Assembly (NCBI GenBank): GCA_003164335.1
Contig: PLTF01000011.1
Coordinates: 7,021 to 47,272, forward strand
Length of the DNA: 40,252 bases
Direction of reading: 5' to 3'
Origin: Fibrobacterota bacterium
GTDB lineage: Bacteria > Fibrobacterota > Chitinivibrionia > Chitinivibrionales > Chitinispirillaceae
Every line of letters begins with the position of its first letter. Positions within the stretch are counted from its first letter, which is position 1. Below are positions 25,648 to 34,238 of this stretch, in pieces. The translations under genes and the position numbers were made by a program. The notes below the pieces were generated by a model. It did no database searches, was not told the origin of the DNA, and saw nothing but the letters and a program-made list of their open reading frames with translations.

Positions 25648-26118
25648 ATGTACGCCGATTTCGAAAGTCTCATCCAGGATTTTGCCGGTTCCCAGAACTA
25701 CCTTTTTCTCGACGCGAAGGTCAAGGAGCATGCCGACGGCCTCCTCGGCGCCTTTGCCGCTGCCTGTACGCGCCGGGGTGTCGCCTCACCGGACCTCTTT
25801 ACCTATGCGTCCCTGGACGCGATCTTGCTCGGCGATATGCCCCGCCTCAATGCACCTCTTGACGTACGCAGAGCCGTGCCGGGTCTTCTGGCCGAATTTT
25901 TCGATTACCTTGCCGCAAGCGGGCACTACCCGGCGGCGGCGGAATGGAGCGTCTGGATTGCGGAAATCGGCAAGAAATACCAGGCGCTTTTCCGCGACGA
26001 CGGGTCGGTAAAGGGCGAAACGTTCAAAAAGAAATATACCGATGTCAATCGCAACGATCCCTGCCCCTGCGGTAGCGGGAAGAAGTTCAAGAAGTGCTGC
26101 ATGGACCTGATCTCCTGA
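25648..26118 (+). CDS. SEC-C-motif zinc protein
   Basis: This 156-residue protein ends with a SEC-C motif, NRNDPCPCGSGKKFKKCC, in which Cys-x-Cys and Cys-Cys bind zinc, as in the SecA C-terminus and many small proteins of unknown role. The N-terminal 110 residues are helical with no recognised fold. It starts one base after the TMTC-like stop, so the two are co-transcribed. A chaperone or ribosome-contact role is plausible from the zinc motif, but only by analogy. Confidence 0.85.
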   Translation: MYADFESLIQDFAGSQNYLFLDAKVKEHADGLLGAFAAACTRRGVASPDLFTYASLDAILLGDMPRLNAPLDVRRAVPGLLAEFFDYLAASGHYPAAAEWSVWIAEIGKKYQALFRDDGSVKGETFKKKYTDVNRNDPCPCGSGKKFKKCCMDLIS

Positions 26119-26528
26119 GATCGCGGACCGCAGGGCAGCTCTAATAATTTCTTTTCTGCATGAAAGGTTTCCTCGTGAAGCAGGTTGCGAAAGGAATGTA
26201 CGCTGCCGGCCATTATGAATAGCGTGGAACAACATTGACATCTGCGCTGCGGCAGCAGGGTCGGAGGGTACCATCGGCTATGGCCGCTTCCTTCAATTCG
26301 AGGCCTTTGAGGCAGCCGCGTTTCGTTGCGTCGATGTAATTATCGCTTTTGACAATTTCCGCGCCCGAAACCTCCATACTTCGTCCGCTTTGGAAAATGA
26401 CCAAGGGTTTACCATAAAATCCGCTTAACACATCATGAAAAAAAACGTAAACGATTCCGGGAAGGAATTATTTTAGGTCGTTATCGGCTAGAAGATGTGC
26501 GGTCGGTCCTGTTTAGAGGAGATGGTTG
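26119..26528. other. Intergenic gap upstream of the corrinoid genes
   Basis: This 410-base stretch holds no convincing gene. A minus-strand open frame (26213-26431, 72 codons from a GTG, no ribosome-binding site) has a plausible composition but no recognisable domain and might be a decayed remnant. I looked for a B12-box-like sequence and found none. AGAGGAG at 26515-26521 is the ribosome-binding site of the next gene. Confidence 0.4.
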
Positions 26529-27194
26529 ATGCATGAATTGATAGAACAATTGGTCGTATGCGTCGAACGGGGGAAGGTGAACAAGGCATCGCCCTTTCCG
26601 CCGGGCATGAAAGGAACTGACGGCGCGGATGAAGTGACGCAACGGGCACTGGAGGCCGCTATCGGTCCGGAGGTGATCCTGCAGGCATGCAATGAAGGCA
26701 TGACGCGCATTGGAGAAAAATTCGGCAGGAATGAGGTGTTTGTCCCCGATCTCCTCATGGCGGCGAAAGCCATGAATGCCGTGATGGCTCATCTGAAACC
26801 GTTCTTTCAATCCGGCAGCATCAAGGCCAAGGGAACTTTCGTCATCGGTACGGTTGCAGGTGACCTACACGACATCGGCAAGAATCTTGTGGCAATGTTT
26901 GTCGAAGGAAGCGGGTGGAAGGTCGTCGATCTGGGCGTCGATGTCAAGACTGCAAAATTCATTGACACGATTGAACGCAATCCCGATTGCCTGGTGGGCC
27001 TGAGCGCCCTCCTGACGACGACCATGGCAATGATGGCGAAAACGGTCAAGGAAATCAAGGTACGGTTTCCCGATACCACCGTCATCGTCGGCGGTGCACC
27101 GTTGTCAATAAATGCCGCCAAGGAGATGGGTGCAAACGGCTATGCGCCCGACCCCCAGGGCGCGGTTGCCTTGCTGAACGCCTCCCATAAATAA
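26529..27194 (+). CDS. Corrinoid (B12-binding) methyl-carrier protein
   Basis: This 221-residue protein has the two-domain form of MtaC/MtbC/MttC-type corrinoid proteins. The N-terminal cap helices (about 1-95) are followed by a Rossmann-like B12 domain. The lower-axial histidine is His114 in DLHDIGKN, followed by GLSALLTTTM (Ser159, Leu161) and the GGAP motif (188-191). In such systems it carries methyl-Co(III) between a substrate:corrinoid methyltransferase and an acceptor enzyme. AGAGGAG lies 7 bases before the ATG. A URO-D-type methyltransferase gene follows after 84 bases, so the two probably form a pair. The reactivation and acceptor enzymes appear about 10 kb downstream. Confidence 0.92.
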   Translation: MHELIEQLVVCVERGKVNKASPFPPGMKGTDGADEVTQRALEAAIGPEVILQACNEGMTRIGEKFGRNEVFVPDLLMAAKAMNAVMAHLKPFFQSGSIKAKGTFVIGTVAGDLHDIGKNLVAMFVEGSGWKVVDLGVDVKTAKFIDTIERNPDCLVGLSALLTTTMAMMAKTVKEIKVRFPDTTVIVGGAPLSINAAKEMGANGYAPDPQGAVALLNASHK

Positions 27195-27278
27195 ACGGCG
27201 GTACAACCGTGCGACCATAAACGGTGCAGGGAAGTCGCCCGCACCCGTCGGTTGCCGCAAAAGAAAAGAGCGACCGGT

Positions 27279-28325
27279 ATGACGGATAAGCAGTGGGATG
27301 ATCTGAAAAAGGTGGTACGGGGCGAGGCGGTCAGTCCCCTGCCGGTAGGTTTTATCATCGATTGCCCATGGGTGCCGAACTGGTACGGCATTTCAATTCT
27401 CGACTATTTCTCCAACGACGAATTGTGGTTGCGCGCCAATATGAAGGCATTGAACGACTTCCCCGAAGTCATGTTCCTGCCGGGGTTCTGGTCGGAATAC
27501 GGTATGTGTACCGAGCCCTCGGCGTTCGGAGCGCGCTGCATGTTCCCGACAAATGAGTTTCCGCATGCCCATGCGGTGATTCGTTCCGCCGACGACATCG
27601 AATCGCTCCCCCTGCCGAATCCGGCAACCGACGGGTTGCTGCCGTTTCTTCTGAACCGCCTCAAGCTTGCGCAGCCCCATATCGAGGCGGCGGGCCACAA
27701 AATCCGTTTTGCGGTTGCGCGGGGTCCCCTGAATATTTCCAGTTTTCTCATGGGTTCTACGGAGTTCCTGACAACCATGATGATGGATCCGGAAAAGGCC
27801 GATGCCCTGGTAAAAAAGGTCACCTCATTCCTTAAAGACTGGCTGCACCTGCAGATGGAAACATTTCCGTCCATCGACGGCATCTTCCTGCTGGACGATA
27901 TCATCGGATTCCTTGGAGAAGACCAGTTCTGCACCTTCGGATTGCCGTATTTCAAGGAACTCTTTGATCTCCCCGTCTCGGTTAAATTCCTGCACAACGA
28001 TGCGCCGTGCAGAGTATCGGCGCCTTTCCTTCCGGAAATGGGCGTCAACCTTTTCAATATGGGGTTCGACATCCCGCTCAAAGAGGTCCGGCAATTGACA
28101 CAAAACAAAGTCGCCCTGCTCGGCAACATTCCTCCCCGCGATGTGCTGGCAAACGGCGATCGGGCGCAGGTAACCGAGGCAGCCGTACAATTGGTCCGGT
28201 CTCTTGATGCTACCTCGAAGGTCATTTTTTCGAGTGGCGGCGGCATGCCTCCCGGCGTCAGTTCGGAAAACATCGGGGCGTTTATCGACGGGGTGAAAAA
28301 TCAGGGTACCGGGCACCGGGGCTGA
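27279..28325 (+). CDS. URO-D-type (MtaA/CmuA-like) methyltransferase
   Basis: This is a 348-residue TIM-barrel protein of the uroporphyrinogen decarboxylase superfamily. Its position after a corrinoid protein indicates a methyltransferase, not haem synthesis. The segment LHNDAPCRV holds the conserved zinc-type histidine. The motif that often carries a zinc cysteine reads SSGGGMPPGVSSENI, with Gly in its place, so classical MtaA/MtbA zinc ligands are incomplete. LFNMGFDIPLKEVRQLTQ and LLGNIPPRDVLANG fit related corrinoid-linked URO-D proteins. I chose the ATG at 27279; upstream in-frame TTG codons are less likely. The substrate cannot be read from sequence. Confidence 0.85.
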   Translation: MTDKQWDDLKKVVRGEAVSPLPVGFIIDCPWVPNWYGISILDYFSNDELWLRANMKALNDFPEVMFLPGFWSEYGMCTEPSAFGARCMFPTNEFPHAHAVIRSADDIESLPLPNPATDGLLPFLLNRLKLAQPHIEAAGHKIRFAVARGPLNISSFLMGSTEFLTTMMMDPEKADALVKKVTSFLKDWLHLQMETFPSIDGIFLLDDIIGFLGEDQFCTFGLPYFKELFDLPVSVKFLHNDAPCRVSAPFLPEMGVNLFNMGFDIPLKEVRQLTQNKVALLGNIPPRDVLANGDRAQVTEAAVQLVRSLDATSKVIFSSGGGMPPGVSSENIGAFIDGVKNQGTGHRG

Positions 28326-28437
28326 TGCGAAGGAACTATGGCGACGCCGGCTCTCCGGTTGCATCGTTTCGCGAGAGCGACCTTCCGGACATCAAAAACT
28401 AGTATTGTGGTTTCCGGATTATCGCCGGTGCCCGGTA
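28307..28437. repeat. Inverted repeat between converging genes
   Basis: TACCGGGCACCGG (28307-28319) is the exact reverse complement of CCGGTGCCCGGTA (28425-28437), 105 bases apart. The left arm covers the last codons and stop region of the URO-D gene, and the right arm lies in the gap before the minus-strand gene's end. It may fold as a shared 3' structure. No T-tracts are adjacent. Confidence 0.5.
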
Positions 28438-28477
28438 GCTTTCTGCAACTGCAATACCATATCCACGTCGATCGGGG

Positions 28478-30238
28478 CTATGGAGCTCCTGCACATGACC
28501 TCGCCTTCCTGAATTCCTCCGTCGCCTCATCCATTTTTCCTGCCTGCTTCAGAGCCACGCCCAGGTTGAAGTGTGCATAGGCATACTGCGGGTCGAGACG
28601 AACTGCCTCCTGAAAATGGGCGATTGCCTCCCGGGTTCTGCCGACCCGTATCAAGGCATTGCCGAGGTTATTATGGGCACTGGTAAAATCAGGATTCAGG
28701 TCCAGGGCTATCTGGAACTGTTCAATAGCTTCTCCAGTTGTGCCGGCCTGCAACAGGGCGGTACCGAGGATATTATGACCTTCGGCAAAACGCGGTTTGA
28801 GATTCGCGGCTTCCCGGTAGTAAATGATTGCCTCATCGGTTTTGCCTTCCTGAAACAGGACATTTCCGATATTGTGACACGTCTCATAATCGCGATGGAG
28901 CTGCAGTGCTGTCTGGAAATAGCGCATGGCGTCCTGCGCATCGCCGGTATTCGATAAAATAGTACTGCCCATATTACTGTAAGCCACCCAGCAGCCGGGA
29001 TTTTGACGTATGATGGCCGGGTACAGCTTTGCCGGTCCTGCATACATTCCACATTGATTATAGGTTAGAAAGCCGAGAATTGCCGCAAGCATCCATGGCA
29101 GAAACCGGCGAGCAGCCGGGACTGCAATCGTTTCTACTCCGGCAGCGAACAGTACCATGGGCCCGATAGCCGCAAGATGCACCCAGCGATCGGCGACAAA
29201 AGTGTACTTGAAGGCGTAGATGTTTACAATACCTGCTGCAGGAAACAGCATGACGGCAAAGTACAGGAGTACAGCAAGGGAAGCCCTCCCTCGTTTCCGA
29301 ACCGTAAGAAGAATAGCGGATAATGCAATGGCCGCAAGAGGAAAGAGATACTGCCGGAAGGCAGTGGAATCGATTGTCCAGCGCGGGTAAATAAAGACCA
29401 GCGTACCGGGCCAGACTATTTTTCCCAGGTAGAACCAGAAGGCCCTGCCTGCAATGAGGCACCGCTCGATGGATGACAAATCAAAATCGTTGCCCCGCGC
29501 GCCGGCAAAAGTGCGCTCCACCCATGCAGTCAAGCATCCGCAGGCCAGGCCGACGACCAAAAACGGCGCCAGCGGTGCAATGTCGCGTTTCAGAGAAAGG
29601 GAACCTCGTTGCCACCAGAAGATAATCGGCAAAACGACCGGGAGGGGAGCGATCGATGATTTTGACAGGAGCCCTGCTATGAAGAGCAGCAGGGAGACTG
29701 CCCAGGGTCCGCTCCGGTGTTCCCGATCGAACCGCAGGTACGCGAGAATCGAGCCGAGGAAGAAAAAAGTCGAGAGCGTACTTTTCAGCTCGGCCATCCA
29801 TGCCACGGATTCCACCTGAATCGGATGCAGGGCAAAAATAGCTGCGGCGAGCGGAGCACCGGGAATCTTCAGGGTTCGTACTATTTTAAAGAGCAGCAGC
29901 GCGGATAGTACATGCAGCAGGATGTTAACCAGGTGGTAGCCGAGGGGCATCCCGCCCCAGAGATGATGCTCAACCCAGAACACGCTATGCGCCAGAGGGT
30001 AATACTGTACGGTAGCGTTTGCCGAGGTCCAAATCCGCACTAATCCTGCGAGGGAGCTGAGATCCGGCCGGTTTATATGATCTTCATCATCGATAATCGG
30101 CATACCGTTCCAGGCGGGAAAATAGGCCAGGACGGTGGCAACGACGATTAAAATGCCGTATAAAAAATCAGGAGTCCGAAAAATCCGAACTATTCCGGGT
30201 TCCCGGGCCGGCATCGGTTGCCGGTTTGTTTTGCTCAC
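28478..30238 (-). CDS. Second TMTC-like membrane protein with TPR tail
   Basis: The 586-residue protein has a GT-C-like membrane half: a first helix near residues 25-42, the acidic motif IIDDEDHI (Asp50-Asp51), then more helices including ALHPIQVESVAWMAELKS, which matches the TMTC family. About five TPRs follow (roughly 400-580, with NIGNVLFQEGKTDEAIIYY and NLGNALIRVGRTREAIAHF). It probably acts in the inner membrane with TPRs in the periplasm, as a protein O-glycosyltransferase or a relative. It converges with the URO-D gene. It is a distant paralogue of the 23604-25646 gene. Acceptor and donor are unknown. Confidence 0.8.
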   Translation of the reverse strand: MSKTNRQPMPAREPGIVRIFRTPDFLYGILIVVATVLAYFPAWNGMPIIDDEDHINRPDLSSLAGLVRIWTSANATVQYYPLAHSVFWVEHHLWGGMPLGYHLVNILLHVLSALLLFKIVRTLKIPGAPLAAAIFALHPIQVESVAWMAELKSTLSTFFFLGSILAYLRFDREHRSGPWAVSLLLFIAGLLSKSSIAPLPVVLPIIFWWQRGSLSLKRDIAPLAPFLVVGLACGCLTAWVERTFAGARGNDFDLSSIERCLIAGRAFWFYLGKIVWPGTLVFIYPRWTIDSTAFRQYLFPLAAIALSAILLTVRKRGRASLAVLLYFAVMLFPAAGIVNIYAFKYTFVADRWVHLAAIGPMVLFAAGVETIAVPAARRFLPWMLAAILGFLTYNQCGMYAGPAKLYPAIIRQNPGCWVAYSNMGSTILSNTGDAQDAMRYFQTALQLHRDYETCHNIGNVLFQEGKTDEAIIYYREAANLKPRFAEGHNILGTALLQAGTTGEAIEQFQIALDLNPDFTSAHNNLGNALIRVGRTREAIAHFQEAVRLDPQYAYAHFNLGVALKQAGKMDEATEEFRKARSCAGAP

Positions 30239-30781
30239 AAGGTCTCCCTGCCGGCACGCGACCGGAAGAAAAAAATAGATCGGGTAGGGGACCTGCAGAC
30301 AGGAAAAGTCGATCCGGCTCCTTAACTGCCCATCGCCGATGGTTCATATCGGTATCGGCAACCCTGACTGGATGGAGATCGGGTGCATATTGGCTGCGGA
30401 TCGGATCGAGTCTCGGGTTTGCGAGCCGGGTCGGAAATAATAATCTGCCCTATGGATTTTCAGGGCATTCCGGAGCAGGTATTTGCCGTATCTCTATCTC
30501 ATTCATTATCAGGTACTTATATTAAGTACGAGGAGGCAGGAATCAGTCACCGGCGCTTTTTTTCCAGGAAAAACATGGGGCCGGTCCTTCGCAACCGGAT
30601 TATTAATAACCTTACATGGGCTGCGCAACGCGCTCATGATTTTAGCGGCTGACCCGTTTTTTGTTTCTTTTTGTCCTTTTTCTTATTATATTATGATTAA
30701 ATATGGTAATTTTTAGTTCCAATTGATGATGAGTAGTATCGCTCAACTCACAAAAAGAAAACTTTATTCGAGGGAGGACCT
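30239..30781 (+). other. 543-base leader region of the alpha-glucuronidase
   Basis: No gene is supported here. The distal half is AT-rich. A weak promoter candidate is TTGTCC (30671-30676) and TATGAT (30692-30697) with a 15-base spacer, which is short. GAGGGAGGA then precedes the GH67 ATG by about 4 bases, a strong ribosome-binding site. The upstream half has no strong hairpin that I could find. Confidence 0.35.
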
Positions 30782-33496
30782 ATGATTTTTAGTGCAAAAT
30801 TTCGCTCCGCGGCATTTGGATGCATAATTGCCGTTGCTGCAACAGCGGCGATGGCTGCTTACAACGGCTCCGATGCTTTTCTCCATTATTATCTCGCACC
30901 GTCGAATGTTCTCACGCAGTATCAATCCGTTTGCCAGAACATCGTTGTCAGTGATAGCATGCACGACACCTTAAAGCATGCACTGGCCGAACTGGATACG
31001 GCCATGCCCAAGCTTCTCGGCGGCAACAAACTGCCCAGGCAAAGCACTCCCGGAACAGGGTCGATTGTTATCGCCGAGCAGGGGTCCGCACCGGTTGCAA
31101 ATGCCGGTATCGTTTACACCAGTGTGAATTCCGAAGGTTACACGATTCAAACCATAAACGGGGCAACCTATATCTCCGGCACAAGCCAGGTCGGTGTCCT
31201 GCACGGTGTGTTTCGTTTCCTCAGGCTCATGCAGACCCAGAAAAACATCAATGGTCTCAACCTCGTCGATAATCCCTATTTCAATTACCGGGTGCTTGAC
31301 CATTGGTACGACCACTATCAGACCGGTGCCACGGGCGCCCACCTCTATGCGGGTGGACGGGCATTCAAAATGGAAGACTTCGGGAACTTAACCTACCCGC
31401 CCAGCTCCACCTATGCGGCAGAATATGCCCGGGTCATCAGTTATTGCCGCATGCTGTGCGCCATGGGCCTTAACGGCGTGTGCCCCGATGATGTCAACAC
31501 CTACCAGAGCGGCGGCCTTAAAAATTATACCTGCCTCGAAGCATCGAACCTCGTACACGAAAAAGTATTTGCCGATCTGATCGGCACCTACGGTATCAAA
31601 TATTATCTGTCGGTGTGCTATGCCAGCCCGCTTCTGGTGACACCGATTATAAGCTCCGCTGATGCCTACCACGATTCCACCATGTCCGGTGCAAAGAAGT
31701 GGTGGTACAATAAAATCGATACCGTCCGTGCCTATATTCATAATTTCGGCGGGTTCCTGCTGAAAGCCGACTCCGAAGGCGAGCCGGGCCCGGTTTCTAC
31801 CTACGGTGAGACGGAATCAGAGGGAGCCAATCCGATCGCGCAAGCCCTGGGACGGTACGGTTACGTCCTCATCTGGCGTACATTTGTTTACAGCTCGTCG
31901 GCCTCTTCCGATTTCGCCGAATACCAGTCCCAGCAGTTTATAAACCAGACCTGGGACAGCTCGGTCATTATGCGATCAAAGGACGGCCCGCGGGATTTCC
32001 AGATGATCGAACCTGTCAATCAACTGTTTCAGATAGGCGGTGTTCGTCATGGCATGGAGGTTGAAGTCGACCATGAATATACCGGTCAGGCGATCCATGC
32101 CGACTGGCTGTTTCCCCGGTGGCAACAGGTCCTGCAGTGGAACAACGTCGGGGCTTCGCAGTGGGATGGAGCGGCGGGAGTGCAAACATCCCAGATCCTG
32201 AAGGGTGCGGGCAAAACAACCGGGGGAATGTGGGGAATAGCCAATATAAGCGATACGGTAAACTGGACCGGCCTTTGCCTTCTTCAGGCAGATCTTTATG
32301 GTTACGGTCGCCTGACATGGAATCCAAATGCCAATGAGGACTCGGTCGCGGATGATTGGGTCAGGAGCAGCTTTCCTTCGGGATACAATCCCGGTATCCT
32401 TTATGTTACGAAGCATATCCTGGAAAGGTCCTGGAGAGCCTACACCGAATACACCATCGGGCACAGTGCTTTAATGCCGGCCCTGAATGATAATAATCAT
32501 TACGTCATAGATTTTACTAAAATGTCGAACAACACCACCTATTTTACCACCTATTTCATGGATTTCATATCGAACGGCATTGGTGTCGACCGTACCGCGG
32601 ACGCCAGCGGGGACAACTTCCTGCAGTACCTCACGACCCAGCTGGCCGATTCCCTGGGTAACCAGACAAAATGTCCCGAAGATTACCTCCTGTTTTACTT
32701 CCATGAACCATGGACCTACACCATGAAGTCGGGGATGTCGCTTATCCAGCAGCTTGAGTTCGAGCACTATCGGGGCATTCATCGGGTTGAGCGATTCATT
32801 AAATACTGGAATCTTCTTAAATCCGTTGCGCCGATCGACTCGGGGATTGCCTCCAATGTCTCCTCGAAGCTGGCCAAACAGTTGACAGACGGATCGACAT
32901 GGGCGAACACGTTCAGGACTGAATTCGGGAATTACTATTCAACCCAGGTTCCCTGCCGGCTTGACGTAATGCCCGATACCTCGACGGCCTTTACGGCAGC
33001 GGATGGCGCAAGTATTACACTAACAGCGCTGCTCCGGACCCAGGGCGGAACCACCGTCAATGATACCTTCGGCTGGAGCGTCAGCGCCGGCGGAACTCTT
33101 TCCGGCACCACAACCACCAGCACGAATTTTTCCGCGAGCGCGGACGGGGTCTATACCGTCACGGTCTGGGACACGAAATGGCCTACTATGACCGAAGACG
33201 AGCAGATTTTCGTCGGGGATTGGGCAACCTCTCCTAACACGGGAGTTAAGACCGACCTTGCGAGAATACCTGCTTTGGGCTTGAGATTCGCCCAGGGGAT
33301 AAATCGTATTTCGATTACCTCGCCCATAGCGGGGAAACTCAGTATCTTCAGTCTGCAGGGCCGCTTCGTGAAGTCGGTCTCTGCTGAAAAAGCAGTACCG
33401 GTTGTCCTGGACACCAGGGAGGTATCCAACGGCCTCTACCTGGTAAAAGTGCAGAATGCAAAGGTAACGGTGCAGGGCAAGTTCTTTATCCGATAA
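30782..33496 (+). CDS. Secreted GH67 alpha-glucuronidase with C-terminal sorting-type domain
   Basis: GH67 enzymes remove (4-O-methyl)glucuronic acid from glucurono-xylooligosaccharides. The signal peptide covers about residues 1-25. Three catalytic-region motifs match the family. KADSEGEPGP gives Glu332, the likely general acid. GPRDFQ gives Asp405 and DHEYTGQ gives Glu432, the likely base pair. Their spacing of 73 and 27 residues agrees closely with the spacing I recall for the Cellvibrio enzyme. After the catalytic part (to about 700) comes an Ig-like region rich in Thr and Ser. An 80-residue tail with GKLSIFSLQGRFVKS and NGLYLVKVQ follows, resembling T9SS type A sorting domains. The enzyme is thus probably exported to the surface, whereas many GH67 enzymes are intracellular. 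It is 904 residues long. Confidence 0.92.
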   Translation: MIFSAKFRSAAFGCIIAVAATAAMAAYNGSDAFLHYYLAPSNVLTQYQSVCQNIVVSDSMHDTLKHALAELDTAMPKLLGGNKLPRQSTPGTGSIVIAEQGSAPVANAGIVYTSVNSEGYTIQTINGATYISGTSQVGVLHGVFRFLRLMQTQKNINGLNLVDNPYFNYRVLDHWYDHYQTGATGAHLYAGGRAFKMEDFGNLTYPPSSTYAAEYARVISYCRMLCAMGLNGVCPDDVNTYQSGGLKNYTCLEASNLVHEKVFADLIGTYGIKYYLSVCYASPLLVTPIISSADAYHDSTMSGAKKWWYNKIDTVRAYIHNFGGFLLKADSEGEPGPVSTYGETESEGANPIAQALGRYGYVLIWRTFVYSSSASSDFAEYQSQQFINQTWDSSVIMRSKDGPRDFQMIEPVNQLFQIGGVRHGMEVEVDHEYTGQAIHADWLFPRWQQVLQWNNVGASQWDGAAGVQTSQILKGAGKTTGGMWGIANISDTVNWTGLCLLQADLYGYGRLTWNPNANEDSVADDWVRSSFPSGYNPGILYVTKHILERSWRAYTEYTIGHSALMPALNDNNHYVIDFTKMSNNTTYFTTYFMDFISNGIGVDRTADASGDNFLQYLTTQLADSLGNQTKCPEDYLLFYFHEPWTYTMKSGMSLIQQLEFEHYRGIHRVERFIKYWNLLKSVAPIDSGIASNVSSKLAKQLTDGSTWANTFRTEFGNYYSTQVPCRLDVMPDTSTAFTAADGASITLTALLRTQGGTTVNDTFGWSVSAGGTLSGTTTTSTNFSASADGVYTVTVWDTKWPTMTEDEQIFVGDWATSPNTGVKTDLARIPALGLRFAQGINRISITSPIAGKLSIFSLQGRFVKSVSAEKAVPVVLDTREVSNGLYLVKVQNAKVTVQGKFFIR

Positions 33497-33575
33497 TTCG
33501 TAGCGGCTTGTCGGACCGGGTAGGTACCGGAAGCGCAGGGAAGCAAGAGAATACGGGGTGCTGCCATCTTCATAA

Positions 33576-33600
33576 TGCCCGCCCCAAACCGGGGCGGGCA
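33576..33600 (+). terminator. GC-rich hairpin after the GH67 gene
   Basis: TGCCCGCCCC (33576-33585) and GGGGCGGGCA (33591-33600) form a perfect 10-bp stem with a 5-base loop, 80 bases after the GH67 stop. No T-tract follows, so it may be a Rho-assisted terminator or a processing structure separating GH67 from the outer-membrane cassette. Confidence 0.55.
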
Positions 33601-33638
33601 GCCTTCCCTGTGTTTATTTAACCGAAAAGGGTTTACCT

Positions 33639-34238
33639 ATGCGAGTATTCGGTCTGGTCTGTATAGGTGTGGCGGCGCTGACATTCGTTGTTCAGGCGCA
33701 ACAAAATACCTGGTCGGTATTTTCCGTCGGTCCGGCATTGCCGCTGGGAAGCACTGCGGCTCCTACGCTTGGTCCGCCGGGTGCCAGCAAGGATTTGGGC
33801 ACGGGCTGGAACGGGGCCTGGACATTTTTCGGACTTCCCTTCTCGAAGTCGGGCGATGCGCTCGCGGGCCTGGGGTTCGGGGGCTCGCTGAGCTACAGTC
33901 GCTGGGTTCGCGATTCCACCCTGTCGGAAACCGTGTTCATGGGCACGCAGGCCATCGTTCGCTATTATATTCCTCCGGTTATCAAACCGTTTGACCTGTT
34001 TGTCCAGGTCGGCGGCGGAATGCTCATCGGTGAGCACGGTTTTACCGATCCCGACACGCTCAGTCTGAACAGCCAGCCGACGAGCGTTCTGGTGACAAAA
34101 GGAGTGATCAATCCCGGAGCAAGCTTCAACATCGGCATCGACTGGGATGTTCTCGAAATCACGCCCGCCGTAACGGCGGCGTTTACAAAAGGCAAAACAT
34201 CCGCGTGGTTCTCGATCGACGCGGCAATGAAGTTATAA
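33639..34238 (+). CDS. Outer-membrane beta-barrel-like protein, cassette copy 1 gene A
   Basis: The 199-residue protein has a signal peptide (about 1-20, ending VQA before QQNTW). Alternating strands rich in Gly, Ser and aromatics suggest a small outer-membrane beta-barrel; the family is unrecognised. It ends AAMKL. AAAGGG lies about 9 bases before the ATG. The stop overlaps the next ATG as TAATG, so gene A and gene B are translationally coupled. A nearly identical copy lies at 35583-36173. An OmpW or porin-like role is inference from pattern only. Confidence 0.7.
   Translation: MRVFGLVCIGVAALTFVVQAQQNTWSVFSVGPALPLGSTAAPTLGPPGASKDLGTGWNGAWTFFGLPFSKSGDALAGLGFGGSLSYSRWVRDSTLSETVFMGTQAIVRYYIPPVIKPFDLFVQVGGGMLIGEHGFTDPDTLSLNSQPTSVLVTKGVINPGASFNIGIDWDVLEITPAVTAAFTKGKTSAWFSIDAAMKL
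33693..33772 (+). repeat. 80-base exact repeat, first copy (gene A1)
   Basis: This stretch, coding for residues about 19-45 of gene A1, is identical over 80 bases to 35637-35716 in gene A2. Homology continues beyond both ends with scattered differences. Confidence 0.85.

Noticed and set aside
26349-26354. TTGACA -35-like box upstream of the corrinoid gene
   Set aside because: The only nearby -10-like sequence is 20 bases away, outside the usual spacing, and the element is far from the gene.
26119-26528. Cobalamin riboswitch upstream of the corrinoid protein gene
   Set aside because: The conserved B12-box sequence was looked for and not found, and no matching multi-helix fold was evident by eye.
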